A stretch of DNA of 64,000 nt from Actinomadura rubteroloni (lineage in GTDB: Bacteria; Actinomycetota; Actinomycetes; Streptosporangiales; Streptosporangiaceae): positions 372,001-436,000 of the forward strand of contig NZ_MTBP01000003.1 in assembly GCF_002911665.1 (NCBI RefSeq), in the 5' to 3' direction. The translations under genes and the position numbers were made by a program. This document shows, piece after piece, positions 35,147-42,515 of the stretch. Under the pieces are notes generated by a model. The model was given only the letters and a program-made list of their open reading frames with translations, made no database searches and was not told the DNA's origin. Numbering within the stretch: the stretch's first letter is position 1; each line of letters begins with the position of its first letter.

Positions 35147-36669
35147 ACGGCTTCGATCCGCCACCGTCCGCCCTCGACCGCCGCCAGGTACGCGCGGCCC
35201 TTCGCCGTCACGATCTGGAAGCGGGCGCGGCGGCGGGCGTGCGCCGGATCCCACCAGCGCTCGGCGACCGGCCACGGACCCGTCCACGCCGCGACCTCCT
35301 CGGCCGCGCCGCCGCCCACCGCGATCCGCGCGGGCGGGGCGGACACCGCGCACCGCGCCGACACCGTCACCCGCGCCCCCGCCGCGTCCGTCACCTCGGC
35401 GGGCAGCGGCTCGGGCGGGACGGCGGCGGGCGCGGGACCCGGGACGGCGCCCGGCCACGGACCGTCCGGACGCCCGTCCGGCGGCAGGTCGCCGACCGGC
35501 ACCCGCACGACCCGCTCGCCCGGGTCGCGGCCCGCCACCAGCAGCGGCCGGACGATCCCGTCGTGCCCGAGCAGCGCCTGCACCCGGTCGGCGGCGCGGG
35601 CGACGCGCTCGGACACCGCGCTCTGCCCCCACAGCGCCTGCTGCCGTCCGGTGTCGGGGACGAGCTGGTCGGGCGCCAGCTCCACCCAGGTCACCCCGCC
35701 CCACACGGCGTCGCCCGTCCCCGGCTCCGGCCGCCACGCCGCGAGCTGCCAGCGGACGCGCTCGGCCACCGCCGCCGACGACAGCGTGCCGTCGTGCCGC
35801 CACAGCCGCTCCAGCACCCGTCCGTCGGCGAACCCGATCTCCACGGCGAGCCGCACACAGGTCGTCCCGCCCGCCGCGAGCGCCGCGTGCAGCTCGCCCG
35901 CCAGCCGCTTCGCGGCGAACACCACCTGCTCGGCGCGCTCGGCGGGCGGATCGAACGCCGCCCGGACGGTCCGCTCGGCGGCCGCGGCTCCGGGCGCGAG
36001 CGGACGCGGCTCCTCGCCCCGCGCCAGCCGGTGCGCCGCCGCGCCGTCCGCGCCGAACCGGTCGGCGACGCTCGCGGCGGGCAGCGCGGCGAAGTCCCCG
36101 AGCGTCCGGACGCCGAGCCGATCCAGCAGCCCCGCCAGCTCCGGACGTTCCAGCACCCACAGCGGAAGCGGCGCGAGGAACTCCGCCGTCCCGCCCGCCG
36201 GCACGACGACCCCGCCGCCGCGCCGGGCCGCCAGCTCCGCCGCGAACAGGCCGTCCGCGATCCCGGCGCCGCAGTCGTACCCGGCCTCCACGACCGCGTC
36301 CTGCACATGGACGCGCAGCGCCTCCTCGCCCCCGTAGAACCGCGCGGGCCCGCGCGCCGGAACCGCGCACAGCCCCGGCCGCACCACCTCCACCTTCGGA
36401 ACCAGCTCTGTGACGGCCTCGGCCACGACCTCGAACAGCCGTCCCTCTACGCCCGTGTCCCGCTCCCGCACGACGAGATCCGGGCAGCGCCGCTGAGCGT
36501 CCCGCACCCGCTGCCCGCGCCGCACGCCCGCCGCCCGAGCCGCCGCGGTACAAGCCGCGAGCCGCCCCCCTTCGACCACCGCACCCGGCGTGGCCGCGTC
36601 GATCCCGGCCGCCGTGGCGGGCCAGTCCGGACACCACACCGCGAGCACCCGCCCGCCCGTCACGACCAC
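35137..36669 (-). CDS. imuB: ImuB, Y-family polymerase-like mutasome protein
   Basis: About 510 residues, with a degenerate Y-family fold: the N-terminal LAVWCPDWPATAAG stands where active polymerases have their first metal Asp, and the AELAARRGGGVVVP and LGDFAALP segments follow. ImuB lacks polymerase activity and tethers DnaE2 and ImuA' to the sliding clamp. The C-terminal half ends in a conserved RRRARFQIVTAKGRAYLA segment. The GTG at 36669 (or 36663) was chosen because the conserved strand begins a few codons later; the true start is uncertain. Confidence 0.85.
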   Translation of the reverse strand: MVVTGGRVLAVWCPDWPATAAGIDAATPGAVVEGGRLAACTAAARAAGVRRGQRVRDAQRRCPDLVVRERDTGVEGRLFEVVAEAVTELVPKVEVVRPGLCAVPARGPARFYGGEEALRVHVQDAVVEAGYDCGAGIADGLFAAELAARRGGGVVVPAGGTAEFLAPLPLWVLERPELAGLLDRLGVRTLGDFAALPAASVADRFGADGAAAHRLARGEEPRPLAPGAAAAERTVRAAFDPPAERAEQVVFAAKRLAGELHAALAAGGTTCVRLAVEIGFADGRVLERLWRHDGTLSSAAVAERVRWQLAAWRPEPGTGDAVWGGVTWVELAPDQLVPDTGRQQALWGQSAVSERVARAADRVQALLGHDGIVRPLLVAGRDPGERVVRVPVGDLPPDGRPDGPWPGAVPGPAPAAVPPEPLPAEVTDAAGARVTVSARCAVSAPPARIAVGGGAAEEVAAWTGPWPVAERWWDPAHARRRARFQIVTAKGRAYLAAVEGGRWRIEAVYD

Positions 36670-36716
36670 CCCCCGGCCGCCGTCACGCCGCACCCGCCGT
36701 CGCGCGTGCCCCCGGC

Positions 36717-36758
36717 CATGCCTGCCGGTGCGGTCATGCCTGCCGGTGCGCTCATGCC
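36717..36758. repeat. 18-base tandem repeat at the imuA'-imuB junction
   Basis: The unit CATGCCTGCCGGTGCGGT occurs at 36717-36734 and, with one change, at 36735-36752; a 6-base partial copy follows. The imuA' stop codon lies in it. Copy-number change here would alter the spacing between the two genes without touching either conserved region. Confidence 0.6.
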
Positions 36759-37393
36759 ACGATCTCCAGGCGCGTCCGGCCGCGGTCGGCCGGGACGACC
36801 TCGCCGGACGGCCCCGGCAGCCACAGCCACACCCCGCCGCGCCCCTCGGCCGACACGTGGGCGCGGCGGGCGCGCAGCACGCCGTGCCCGGCACCGACGC
36901 CCTCCCAGCGCGACTCGTCCACGCGCAACCGCAGCCGGACGCCCGGCCACGCGTCCGCGAACGCCGCCAGCGCCAGCACGCAGCCGTGCCGCCGGGCGAG
37001 CGCCGACAGCCGCCGCACCGCCGCCGCGCCCGGCCGCTCCGGCGGGCGCAGCAGCACCAGGTCGACGGCCTCCACCAGCGCGGCGACGACGTCGGGCCAG
37101 CGGTCGCCGGGATCGTCCACGAGGAGCAGCCGCTGCGGCGCGGCCCCCATGCCCGCCGCCGCGGCCACCCCGAAGTCGGGCATTCCGACGACCGCGCACC
37201 AGCCGCCCGCGCCGTCGGCGCCGCCGTGCCGGGACGCGCCAGCGACTAGCGCCGCCCCGAGCGCCCCCGCCGCACCGACCACCGACCCCGGCCGCAGCCC
37301 CCCGCCGGGGACCACGGGCCGCAGCGCGGACAGCACCGGAACCGCCTCCCGCCCGGCGCCGTCCGGCGCGAACGCCCGAACCGCCTCCGCCAC
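36752..37393 (-). CDS. imuA': ImuA', RecA/SulA-like mutasome protein
   Basis: The 213-residue protein has a RecA-like core without a clear Walker A. Segments GGLRPGSVVGAAGALGAALVAGAS, WCAVVGMPDFGVAAAAGMG and VDLVLLRPP follow the ImuA/SulA-related pattern. It is required with ImuB for DnaE2-dependent mutagenesis in mycobacteria. I chose the GTG at 37393, which has GGAGG eight bases upstream; a longer start would run the reading frame through the SOS box. Position next to imuB supports the call more than the weak sequence does. Confidence 0.78.
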   Translation of the reverse strand: MAEAVRAFAPDGAGREAVPVLSALRPVVPGGGLRPGSVVGAAGALGAALVAGASRHGGADGAGGWCAVVGMPDFGVAAAAGMGAAPQRLLLVDDPGDRWPDVVAALVEAVDLVLLRPPERPGAAAVRRLSALARRHGCVLALAAFADAWPGVRLRLRVDESRWEGVGAGHGVLRARRAHVSAEGRGGVWLWLPGPSGEVVPADRGRTRLEIVA

Positions 37394-37421
37394 GGCGCCA
37401 CCTCCCGCCCCCGGACCGTAA

Positions 37422-37437
37422 TCGAACAGAAGTTCGA
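37422..37437. promoter_or_regulatory. LexA (SOS) box before imuA'
   Basis: TCGAAC-AGAA-GTTCGA is a perfect match to the actinobacterial LexA site TCGAAC-N4-GTTCGA. It stands 29 bases before the chosen imuA' start. It shows DNA-damage control of imuA'-imuB. Confidence 0.9.
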
Positions 37438-37489
37438 TTACGGTCACATTAGCGCAGGTCACCGCCCCACCGACAGCCCGCCCCGCCCG

Positions 37490-38125
37490 TCACTCCCGGG
37501 GCATCCGCCGCCGGAAGAGCCCGCCGCCCCGCGGCGGGCCGGGAAGGCGCCGTGCCACATATCCCGTCAGCGGCCCGCTCTTCGTCGCGGCGACGACCCG
37601 CTCGAACGCCGTCGGGTCCAGGCCTCCGAAGCCGGTCTGCACGACGTCGGCGAACACGCGCTCGGACACCATGAACGCCAGGTCGCCGGGTCCGGTCCGC
37701 AGCCGCGCGCGCAGCGCGTCGGAGTCCAGCAGCCGGGCCGCGAGGATCGGGGCGCTCCCCACCGGGCCGAACGCGCCCGGTGCGCGCGTGCCGTGGTGGA
37801 CGACCATCCGCACCCGGAGCGGCGGACGGCCCCGGCGCGTCCGGTTCACCCGGGTGAGCGCACGCGCCAGCTCCGCCGGATAGCGTCCGACGAGCAGGAC
37901 TCCGTCGGTCCGGCCGGGCGGGAACGCCAGTTCGCCGTCGCCGCCGACCTGCCGGTGCCACCGGTCGCGTTCCAGTCCGGCCCGGCGCGCCGCCTCGTCG
38001 AGGGCCGTGCCGAGCGCGCCCTGCGCGGCCCGCTGGCCTTCGGCGTTGAGCAGCGAGAAGCGTTCGATGTCGACTCCGACAACGAAGCCGTACGCCAGTT
38101 CCGGCACCTCGGCGAGGGCCGTCAT
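37490..38125 (-). CDS. Class III nucleotidyl cyclase-like protein (paralogue B)
   Basis: The 211-residue paralogue of the protein at 8821-9495 has the same landmarks: VVGVDIERFS (Asp19), QVGGDGELAF (GGDGEL 61-66), RVRMVVHHGT and APILAARLLDS. The Arg of the last helix stays, the Asn of active cyclases is lost, and Gln replaces the substrate-selecting Lys. Both metal Asp positions are kept, so nucleotide binding or catalysis remains possible. It is divergent from the XRE/DUF397 pair, with palindromes in the gap. No membrane segment and no effector gene next to it. Confidence 0.68.
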   Translation of the reverse strand: MTALAEVPELAYGFVVGVDIERFSLLNAEGQRAAQGALGTALDEAARRAGLERDRWHRQVGGDGELAFPPGRTDGVLLVGRYPAELARALTRVNRTRRGRPPLRVRMVVHHGTRAPGAFGPVGSAPILAARLLDSDALRARLRTGPGDLAFMVSERVFADVVQTGFGGLDPTAFERVVAATKSGPLTGYVARRLPGPPRGGGLFRRRMPRE

Positions 38126-38241
38126 GGCGCGATCGATTCTGTCCGGATGATGCGCGGTGGCCCGTCAGTCATGGTCTCTCGCCGTTCTCTCGCTCTGGCG
38201 GCCCGCTCCCCGCTTTGAGGATCAGCGATGGACGACTAGTT

Positions 38242-38253
38242 TGCAAGCTTGCA
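38242..38253. promoter_or_regulatory. Palindrome 1 before the XRE gene
   Basis: TGCAAGCTTGCA is a perfect 12-base palindrome in an AT-richer stretch. Its centre is exactly 30 bases (about three helical turns) from that of palindrome 2, with which it shares GCAAGC/GCTTGC half-sites. Confidence 0.6.
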
Positions 38254-38270
38254 TGTAAAGTTAATCGTCT

Positions 38271-38284
38271 GCTTGCTGGCAAGC
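38271..38284. promoter_or_regulatory. Palindrome 2 before the XRE gene
   Basis: GCTTGC-TG-GCAAGC has perfect six-base arms. Half-sites match palindrome 1 in the inverted order. Probable operator pair for the XRE protein, in the gap shared with the cyclase-like gene. Confidence 0.6.
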
Positions 38285-38367
38285 GGGAACATCGCAGAAC
38301 AGGACCTGGCCGACCGCCGGACGGCGACCGGCCAGGTGCCGCCTCGACGACGAGGGGAACATGGGTC

Positions 38368-39222
38368 ATGACGGGAGCGCGTCCGCCGACGGTCCGCGCG
38401 GTGCAGCTCGGCCGCGAACTGCGCTACCTGCGCGAGGAGAAGCGGCTGACGATGGAGGAGGTCGGCGCGGTGACCGGCTGGTCCGCCGCCAAGCTGTCCC
38501 GCATCGAGAACGCCCGCACCCGCGCCACGATCAAGGACGTGACCGCGCTCCTCGACCTCTACGCCGCCGCCGCGGACCGGCGGGAACGGCTCGTCCGGCT
38601 CGCCCGGACCGCGCGTGAGCGCGGCTGGTGGGAGGCGTTCGACGGCAGCATCTCCGAGAGCCTCACCACCTACATCGGCCTGGAGGACGACGCCGCGCGG
38701 GTGGACGCGTTCACCAGCGGCGCCTTCAACGGCCTGCTCCAGACGGAGGACTACGCGCGGGCCGTCATCGCGACCGCCCCGCGTCCGCTGCCGCCGGGCG
38801 TCGTCGGACGCCGGGTCGAGGTGCGGATGCGGCGCCAGGCCCGGCTGACGGGTCCCGAACCGCTCCGGCTGGACACCGTGCTGGAGGAGGCCGCCCTCCG
38901 CCGGCGCATCGCAGGCCCGGACGTCATGCGGGCGCAGTTCCGCTACATGGCCGAGATGGGGGAGCGGGACAACGTGAGCGTCCGGATCCTTCCGTTCGAC
39001 CGGGGCCCCTATCCGCTGAGCGCGCTCTCCTTCAGCCTCATGCGCTTCCCCGGGGGGCTGCGCTCGGACGTCGTCTACCTGGAGGCGCTGTCGGGGGGAG
39101 CCGTCATCGAGGAGGACGAGGAGGTCTTCCTCTACACGCTGATGTGGGACAGGCTCCGGCAACTCGCGCTCCCGGAGGACGAGAGCCGCGACCTCCTGCT
39201 CGACCTGGCCGCCCGTTTCTGA
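38368..39222 (+). CDS. XRE family regulator with DUF5753 domain
   Basis: Of 284 residues, an N-terminal XRE helix-turn-helix (about 10-70; LGRELRYLREEKRLTMEEVGAVTGWSAAKLSRIEN) is followed by a DUF5753 domain (about 85-280) with the ESLTTYIGLEDDAARVDAFTSGAFNGLLQTEDYARAVI block split by conserved Tyr/Glu/Ala. Such proteins are abundant in filamentous actinomycetes, each paired with a DUF397 gene, and affect development and antibiotics. The ATG at 38368 has a GAGGGG site ten bases upstream. Confidence 0.9.
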   Translation: MTGARPPTVRAVQLGRELRYLREEKRLTMEEVGAVTGWSAAKLSRIENARTRATIKDVTALLDLYAAAADRRERLVRLARTARERGWWEAFDGSISESLTTYIGLEDDAARVDAFTSGAFNGLLQTEDYARAVIATAPRPLPPGVVGRRVEVRMRRQARLTGPEPLRLDTVLEEAALRRRIAGPDVMRAQFRYMAEMGERDNVSVRILPFDRGPYPLSALSFSLMRFPGGLRSDVVYLEALSGGAVIEEDEEVFLYTLMWDRLRQLALPEDESRDLLLDLAARF

Positions 39223-39249
39223 CCACCCGACGCCCTCCGAGGAGAACCG

Positions 39250-39432
39250 ATGAACTGGCGTAAGAGCACGCACAGCAGCCAGAGCGACTGCGTGGAGGCG
39301 GCCCCGGCGGCAGCCGCCGTGGTGGTGCGCGACTCGGCCGACCCGGGCGGCCCCCGGCTGCGGGTGGGCGCGCGCGGGTGGCGCACCTTGCTGGAACGTG
39401 CCAGGTCGGGTGCGCTCGACCTGCCCGCCTGA
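39250..39432 (+). CDS. DUF397 protein
   Basis: This 60-residue partner of the XRE protein has the pattern WRKSTHSSQSDCVEAA, VVVRDSADPGG and a C-terminal helix with a Trp (WRTLLERARSG). DUF397 proteins are thought to act as anti-regulators or toxins relieved by their XRE neighbour; this is not settled. A GAGGAGAA site precedes the ATG. The gap to the XRE gene is 27 bases, so they form an operon. Confidence 0.9.
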   Translation: MNWRKSTHSSQSDCVEAAPAAAAVVVRDSADPGGPRLRVGARGWRTLLERARSGALDLPA

Positions 39433-39437
39433 GCCGG

Positions 39438-40013
39438 CTAGGGGATCTCGGTGGTGATCTGGTCGGCGAGGTGGGCGGTGACGTTCCGGATGACGTCGGC
39501 GTCCCGGCGGACGCGTGCCAGGACGAGCGCGCCCTGGACGGCCGACAGCGTCAGGTCGGCCAGCGGGACGGTGCGGGGGGCCGGGACGCCCCAGGCCGCG
39601 AGGGCGGCGGCGAGGCCGTCGCGCCATCCGTCGTAGACCGCCGCGCACGCTGTGCGGAGCGTCTCGTTCTCGGCGGCCGTCTCCAGGGCGACCGTGGCGA
39701 CCGGGCAGCCGTGGGCGAACTGCGAGCGCTCCAGTTCGGTCGCGAAGTGCTCGCCGATCGCGGTGATCCCGGCGCGGGCGTCGGGGGCGCGGACGGTCGT
39801 GGCGAGCACGCCGCCCGTCTCCGTCCCCGACAGCGCGACGGCCTCCGCCGCCAACTGCTCCTTGCCCGCCGGGAAGTGGAAGTAGAGCGATCCTTTCGGT
39901 GCACCGCTCTCCGCGATCACCTGGTTCACGCCGGTGCCGTGGTAGCCCTGCCGCCGGAACAGCTCGGCGGCGGTGCGCAGGAGGGCCGCCCGAGTCTCGC
40001 CGTGTCGTGCCAT
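39438..40013 (-). CDS. TetR family regulator, LmrA/YxaF-like
   Basis: In this 191-residue repressor the helix-turn-helix (about 8-52; LLRTAAELFRRQGYHGTGVNQV, then SGAPKGSLYFHFPAGKEQL) and the C-terminal GCPVATVALETA segment are characteristic of the LmrA/YxaF branch. That branch responds to flavonoids and drugs. The start has a site matching the LmrA/YxaF box eight bases before it, so it represses itself. It lies 22 bases after the exporter gene on the same strand. Confidence 0.87.
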   Translation of the reverse strand: MARHGETRAALLRTAAELFRRQGYHGTGVNQVIAESGAPKGSLYFHFPAGKEQLAAEAVALSGTETGGVLATTVRAPDARAGITAIGEHFATELERSQFAHGCPVATVALETAAENETLRTACAAVYDGWRDGLAAALAAWGVPAPRTVPLADLTLSAVQGALVLARVRRDADVIRNVTAHLADQITTEIP

Positions 40014-40020
40014 GGCGGCA

Positions 40021-40038
40021 ACTATAGAGACCGGTCTA
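40021..40038. promoter_or_regulatory. LmrA/YxaF-type operator over a leaderless promoter
   Basis: ACTATAGAGACCGGTCTA agrees with the published Bacillus consensus AWTATAtagaNYGgTCTA at nearly every position and contains the perfect palindrome AGACCGGTCT. On the minus strand it includes TATAGT, a -10 element seven bases before the TetR start codon. The operator also overlaps the last codon of the upstream exporter gene. Confidence 0.75.
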
Positions 40039-41364
40039 CCGCTCCGGCGGATGGTGCGAATGGCCCGTCTCGCGCGGACGGTTCGGGGTCGCGCCGACGT
40101 CCGCCGCCGCCGCGTTGCGCTCGGCCGAGTCGGCCGCCGCGCGTCCCGCCTTCCGCAGCATCCCGCCCGCCCGCGTCACCGCCCGCGCCGGACGCTCGGG
40201 CAGGTACTTCGCCGGGCCCTGCCGCCGCCGCCACATCTCGCGGGCCTCCGCGCGGTGCTCGACCCGGACGTCGTCGATCAGCCGGTCCAGGTGCATGAGG
40301 ATCTCCCCGTACAGCGGCCAGCGCAGGTCGGCGGCCAGCCGGCCGAGCAGCCGGTCCACGAACAGGTCCCGCTGCTCCTGCGCGGTCGCGATGGCCTCGG
40401 CGAGCTGCTCCTCGATGTCGGCCGGCACCGCGTCGCGCTCCAGGTCCGACCGGGCCAGCCGCGCGTAGGTGACGACGGCCTCGCGGATCGCCTCCATCGT
40501 CTCGGCGAGCGGCTCGCGCAGCGACGGCTCGTCCAGGATGCGGTTGCGCTCGTCCAGATGGGCGACGTCGGTGACGGCGCGGGCGAGGCCGCGCAGCGAC
40601 ACCGCGAACCGCTCCAGCGTCTCGACGCCGTTGCGCAGCGCCGCCCCCGCGTCCACGACGCGCAGCGCCCGCGGGTTGAGCTGGACGCTCCGCTCGGCGG
40701 CCTCCAGCGCGTGGTCGGTGTGGGCGATGTCGTCGAACAGCCGCTCGGCCTTGGCGCGCCAGTGCTGGGCGTCCTCGGGCCGCACGCCGCGCCACAGGGC
40801 CGCGGCGAGGTCGTCGATGAGGCCGCCCATGCGCGTCCCGAGGCTCTCCAGGGCGTCCTGCGCGGGCGCGACCCGCACCGCCGGGACGAGCGTCGCCGCC
40901 GCGAGCCCGGTCGCCGCCCCGATCAGCGTCTCCAGGATGCGGTCGGCCGCCCCGGCCGTGTTGGACGCGCCCAGCACGAAGATCAGCATCGCGCTGATCG
41001 GGACCTCCAGGAGGTCGTCGCTGAGCCGCAGCGCGAACCCGATGAGCAGCGCCGCGAAGATCGTCAGGCCGAGGCTCCACCAGGAGAACCCGACCGTGTG
41101 CCCGAACAGCACGGCGAGCAGCACCCCGGACGTCACGGCGGCGACGCGGCCGATGCTCGACTTGATCGTCTCGTAGATCGAGTGCTGCACGACGAGCAGC
41201 GCGGTCAGCGGCGCGAGCAGCGGCGCGGGGTTCGGGACGAGCCGGTCGGCGATCACGTACGCCGCCATCGACGTCAGCGTGAGCCGGGCGATGCGGCTCG
41301 CGAGGAACCGGGCCTCGCCGCCGAAGTGGACCGGCAGCCGGCCGAGGAGCGAGGAGAACATCAC
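40036..41364 (-). CDS. Aromatic acid exporter (ArAE/FUSC) family membrane protein
   Basis: About 442 residues: an N-terminal block of five to six membrane helices (about 20-150) is followed by a long soluble helical domain of some 290 residues with coiled-coil character (DDIAHTDHALEAAERSVQLN). This matches the aromatic acid exporter/fusaric acid resistance-like family. The C-terminus is basic and Pro-rich. GTG at 41364 is followed directly by ATG; GGAG lies ten bases before. It precedes an LmrA-like TetR gene, so phenolic efflux is a sound guess. Confidence 0.8.
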   Translation of the reverse strand: MMFSSLLGRLPVHFGGEARFLASRIARLTLTSMAAYVIADRLVPNPAPLLAPLTALLVVQHSIYETIKSSIGRVAAVTSGVLLAVLFGHTVGFSWWSLGLTIFAALLIGFALRLSDDLLEVPISAMLIFVLGASNTAGAADRILETLIGAATGLAAATLVPAVRVAPAQDALESLGTRMGGLIDDLAAALWRGVRPEDAQHWRAKAERLFDDIAHTDHALEAAERSVQLNPRALRVVDAGAALRNGVETLERFAVSLRGLARAVTDVAHLDERNRILDEPSLREPLAETMEAIREAVVTYARLARSDLERDAVPADIEEQLAEAIATAQEQRDLFVDRLLGRLAADLRWPLYGEILMHLDRLIDDVRVEHRAEAREMWRRRQGPAKYLPERPARAVTRAGGMLRKAGRAAADSAERNAAAADVGATPNRPRETGHSHHPPER

Positions 41365-41469
41365 GGGTCTGCGGCTCCGGCGGGTCGTCGGACGGTTCGT
41401 CTCCCCACTCTCGCCGACCCCCGCCCCGCAGTCGTCCGGCGTCCGGCAAACGGCGGACAAAAACCCAGG

Positions 41470-42039
41470 TCAGCCCGCAGGTCCCCGGCGCCGGGCGCGG
41501 AACGCCGCGACGTTCGTGCGGTTCGCGCACGCCTCGGAGCAGAAGCGGCGGCGCCCGGCCCGGGACGCGTCGGCGTAGACGCGGTCGCAGCCGTCGGCGG
41601 CGCACACGCCGGTGCGGCTCAGCCCGTGCTCGCACAACAGCTCCGAGAGCTGCATCAGCGTGGTGGCGCGAAACCGCTCGGCCAGCGACGCCGACGGCGG
41701 CGCGTAGTGCAGGTGCAGCCCGAACCCGCCGTGCGCCGCGAGGTGCGGGTGCATCGGCGTGGCGAGCATCAGCTCGTTGAGCAGCGCGACGGCCGCCTCG
41801 GGGTCTTCGGCGGTGAAGAACGCGCGCAGCGTGCGGCCCCACGCCCGGTACGCCCCGGCTTCGGCGGGGTCGAAGTCCTGCCAGAAGAAGTCGTGGTCGC
41901 GCAGCAGCGCCCGCAGCGCGTCCGGGCCGTCCGTCCCGTCGGCGACGGCGTTGACCAGCGCGACCGCCGCCCCGACGGCCTTGCTCCGGTATCCCGTGAT
42001 CCGGACGGCCCGGGACCCGTTCCCCGGATCGGCTCGCAC
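41470..42039 (-). CDS. CGNR zinc finger/ABATE domain protein
   Basis: The 189-residue protein has an N-terminal ABATE-like domain (VGAAVALVNAVADGTDGPDALRALL) and a C-terminal CGNR-type zinc finger, CAADGCDRVYADASRAGRRRF followed by CSEACANR, with four Cys ligands. It is a putative transcriptional regulator widespread in actinobacteria. GGGAGG stands before the GTG start. It ends the run of minus-strand genes that begins with the SDR at 48944. Confidence 0.83.
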   Translation of the reverse strand: MRADPGNGSRAVRITGYRSKAVGAAVALVNAVADGTDGPDALRALLRDHDFFWQDFDPAEAGAYRAWGRTLRAFFTAEDPEAAVALLNELMLATPMHPHLAAHGGFGLHLHYAPPSASLAERFRATTLMQLSELLCEHGLSRTGVCAADGCDRVYADASRAGRRRFCSEACANRTNVAAFRARRRGPAG

Positions 42040-42079
42040 GCGCACCTCCCAGCTCCGGCGTACGCCGAGCGTACGGGAG

Positions 42080-42505
42080 TCAGGCGGATCCGAGGTCGGC
42101 GGACAGCCAGCGCTCGGGGCGCATCGTGATGACGACGTGCTCGTCCAGTTGCGTCCGCTCGTACTCCACGAACGCGGCGGCCTGTTCGGGCGGCAGGTAC
42201 CGGGACGCCATCTCCAGCGCCCGTTCCGGGGTGTCCGGCGCGGTCCCGGTGACGGGCCCCTCGACCGACACATAGCGGACGGTCGGCTCGGTCCGCTGCG
42301 CGAGCAGGCTGAACCGGCCCGCCGCCGCGATCGCGCGCGCCTTCCGCGAGCCAGGCGGCGTCCGGACCCACAGTTCGCCGCCCGGCGCGTACTGGTACCA
42401 GATCGGGACGGCCAGCGGCGCCCGGTCGGGCCGTTCGACCACCGACAGCGCTCCGACGTGCGGTTCGGCCAGGAATCCTTCGCGTTCCTCCACTGAGAGT
42501 GCCAT
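42080..42505 (-). CDS. Pyridoxamine 5'-phosphate oxidase (PPOX) family protein
   Basis: At 141 residues it has a split-barrel flavin-binding fold: FLAEPHVGALSVVERPDRAPLAVPIWYQY, then a strand with WVRTPPGSRKARAI and RFSLLAQRTEP. This is the F420/FMN-dependent branch typical of actinomycetes rather than true PdxH. It likely reduces or binds a small molecule. It starts 10 bases after the VWA gene ends. The ATG at 42505 precedes the conserved segment by few residues. Confidence 0.8.
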   Translation of the reverse strand: MALSVEEREGFLAEPHVGALSVVERPDRAPLAVPIWYQYAPGGELWVRTPPGSRKARAIAAAGRFSLLAQRTEPTVRYVSVEGPVTGTAPDTPERALEMASRYLPPEQAAAFVEYERTQLDEHVVITMRPERWLSADLGSA

Positions 42506-42515
42506 GCTCCGGACG

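Noticed and set aside
33680..36637. 985-codon minus-strand frame opposite the MFS exporter
   Set aside because: No family resemblance; the exporter on the other strand has clear membrane helices.
37490..39432. A Pycsar-type defence pair
   Set aside because: The cyclase-like protein has no adjacent effector with membrane segments or a cyclic-nucleotide-binding domain; the neighbours are XRE and DUF397.
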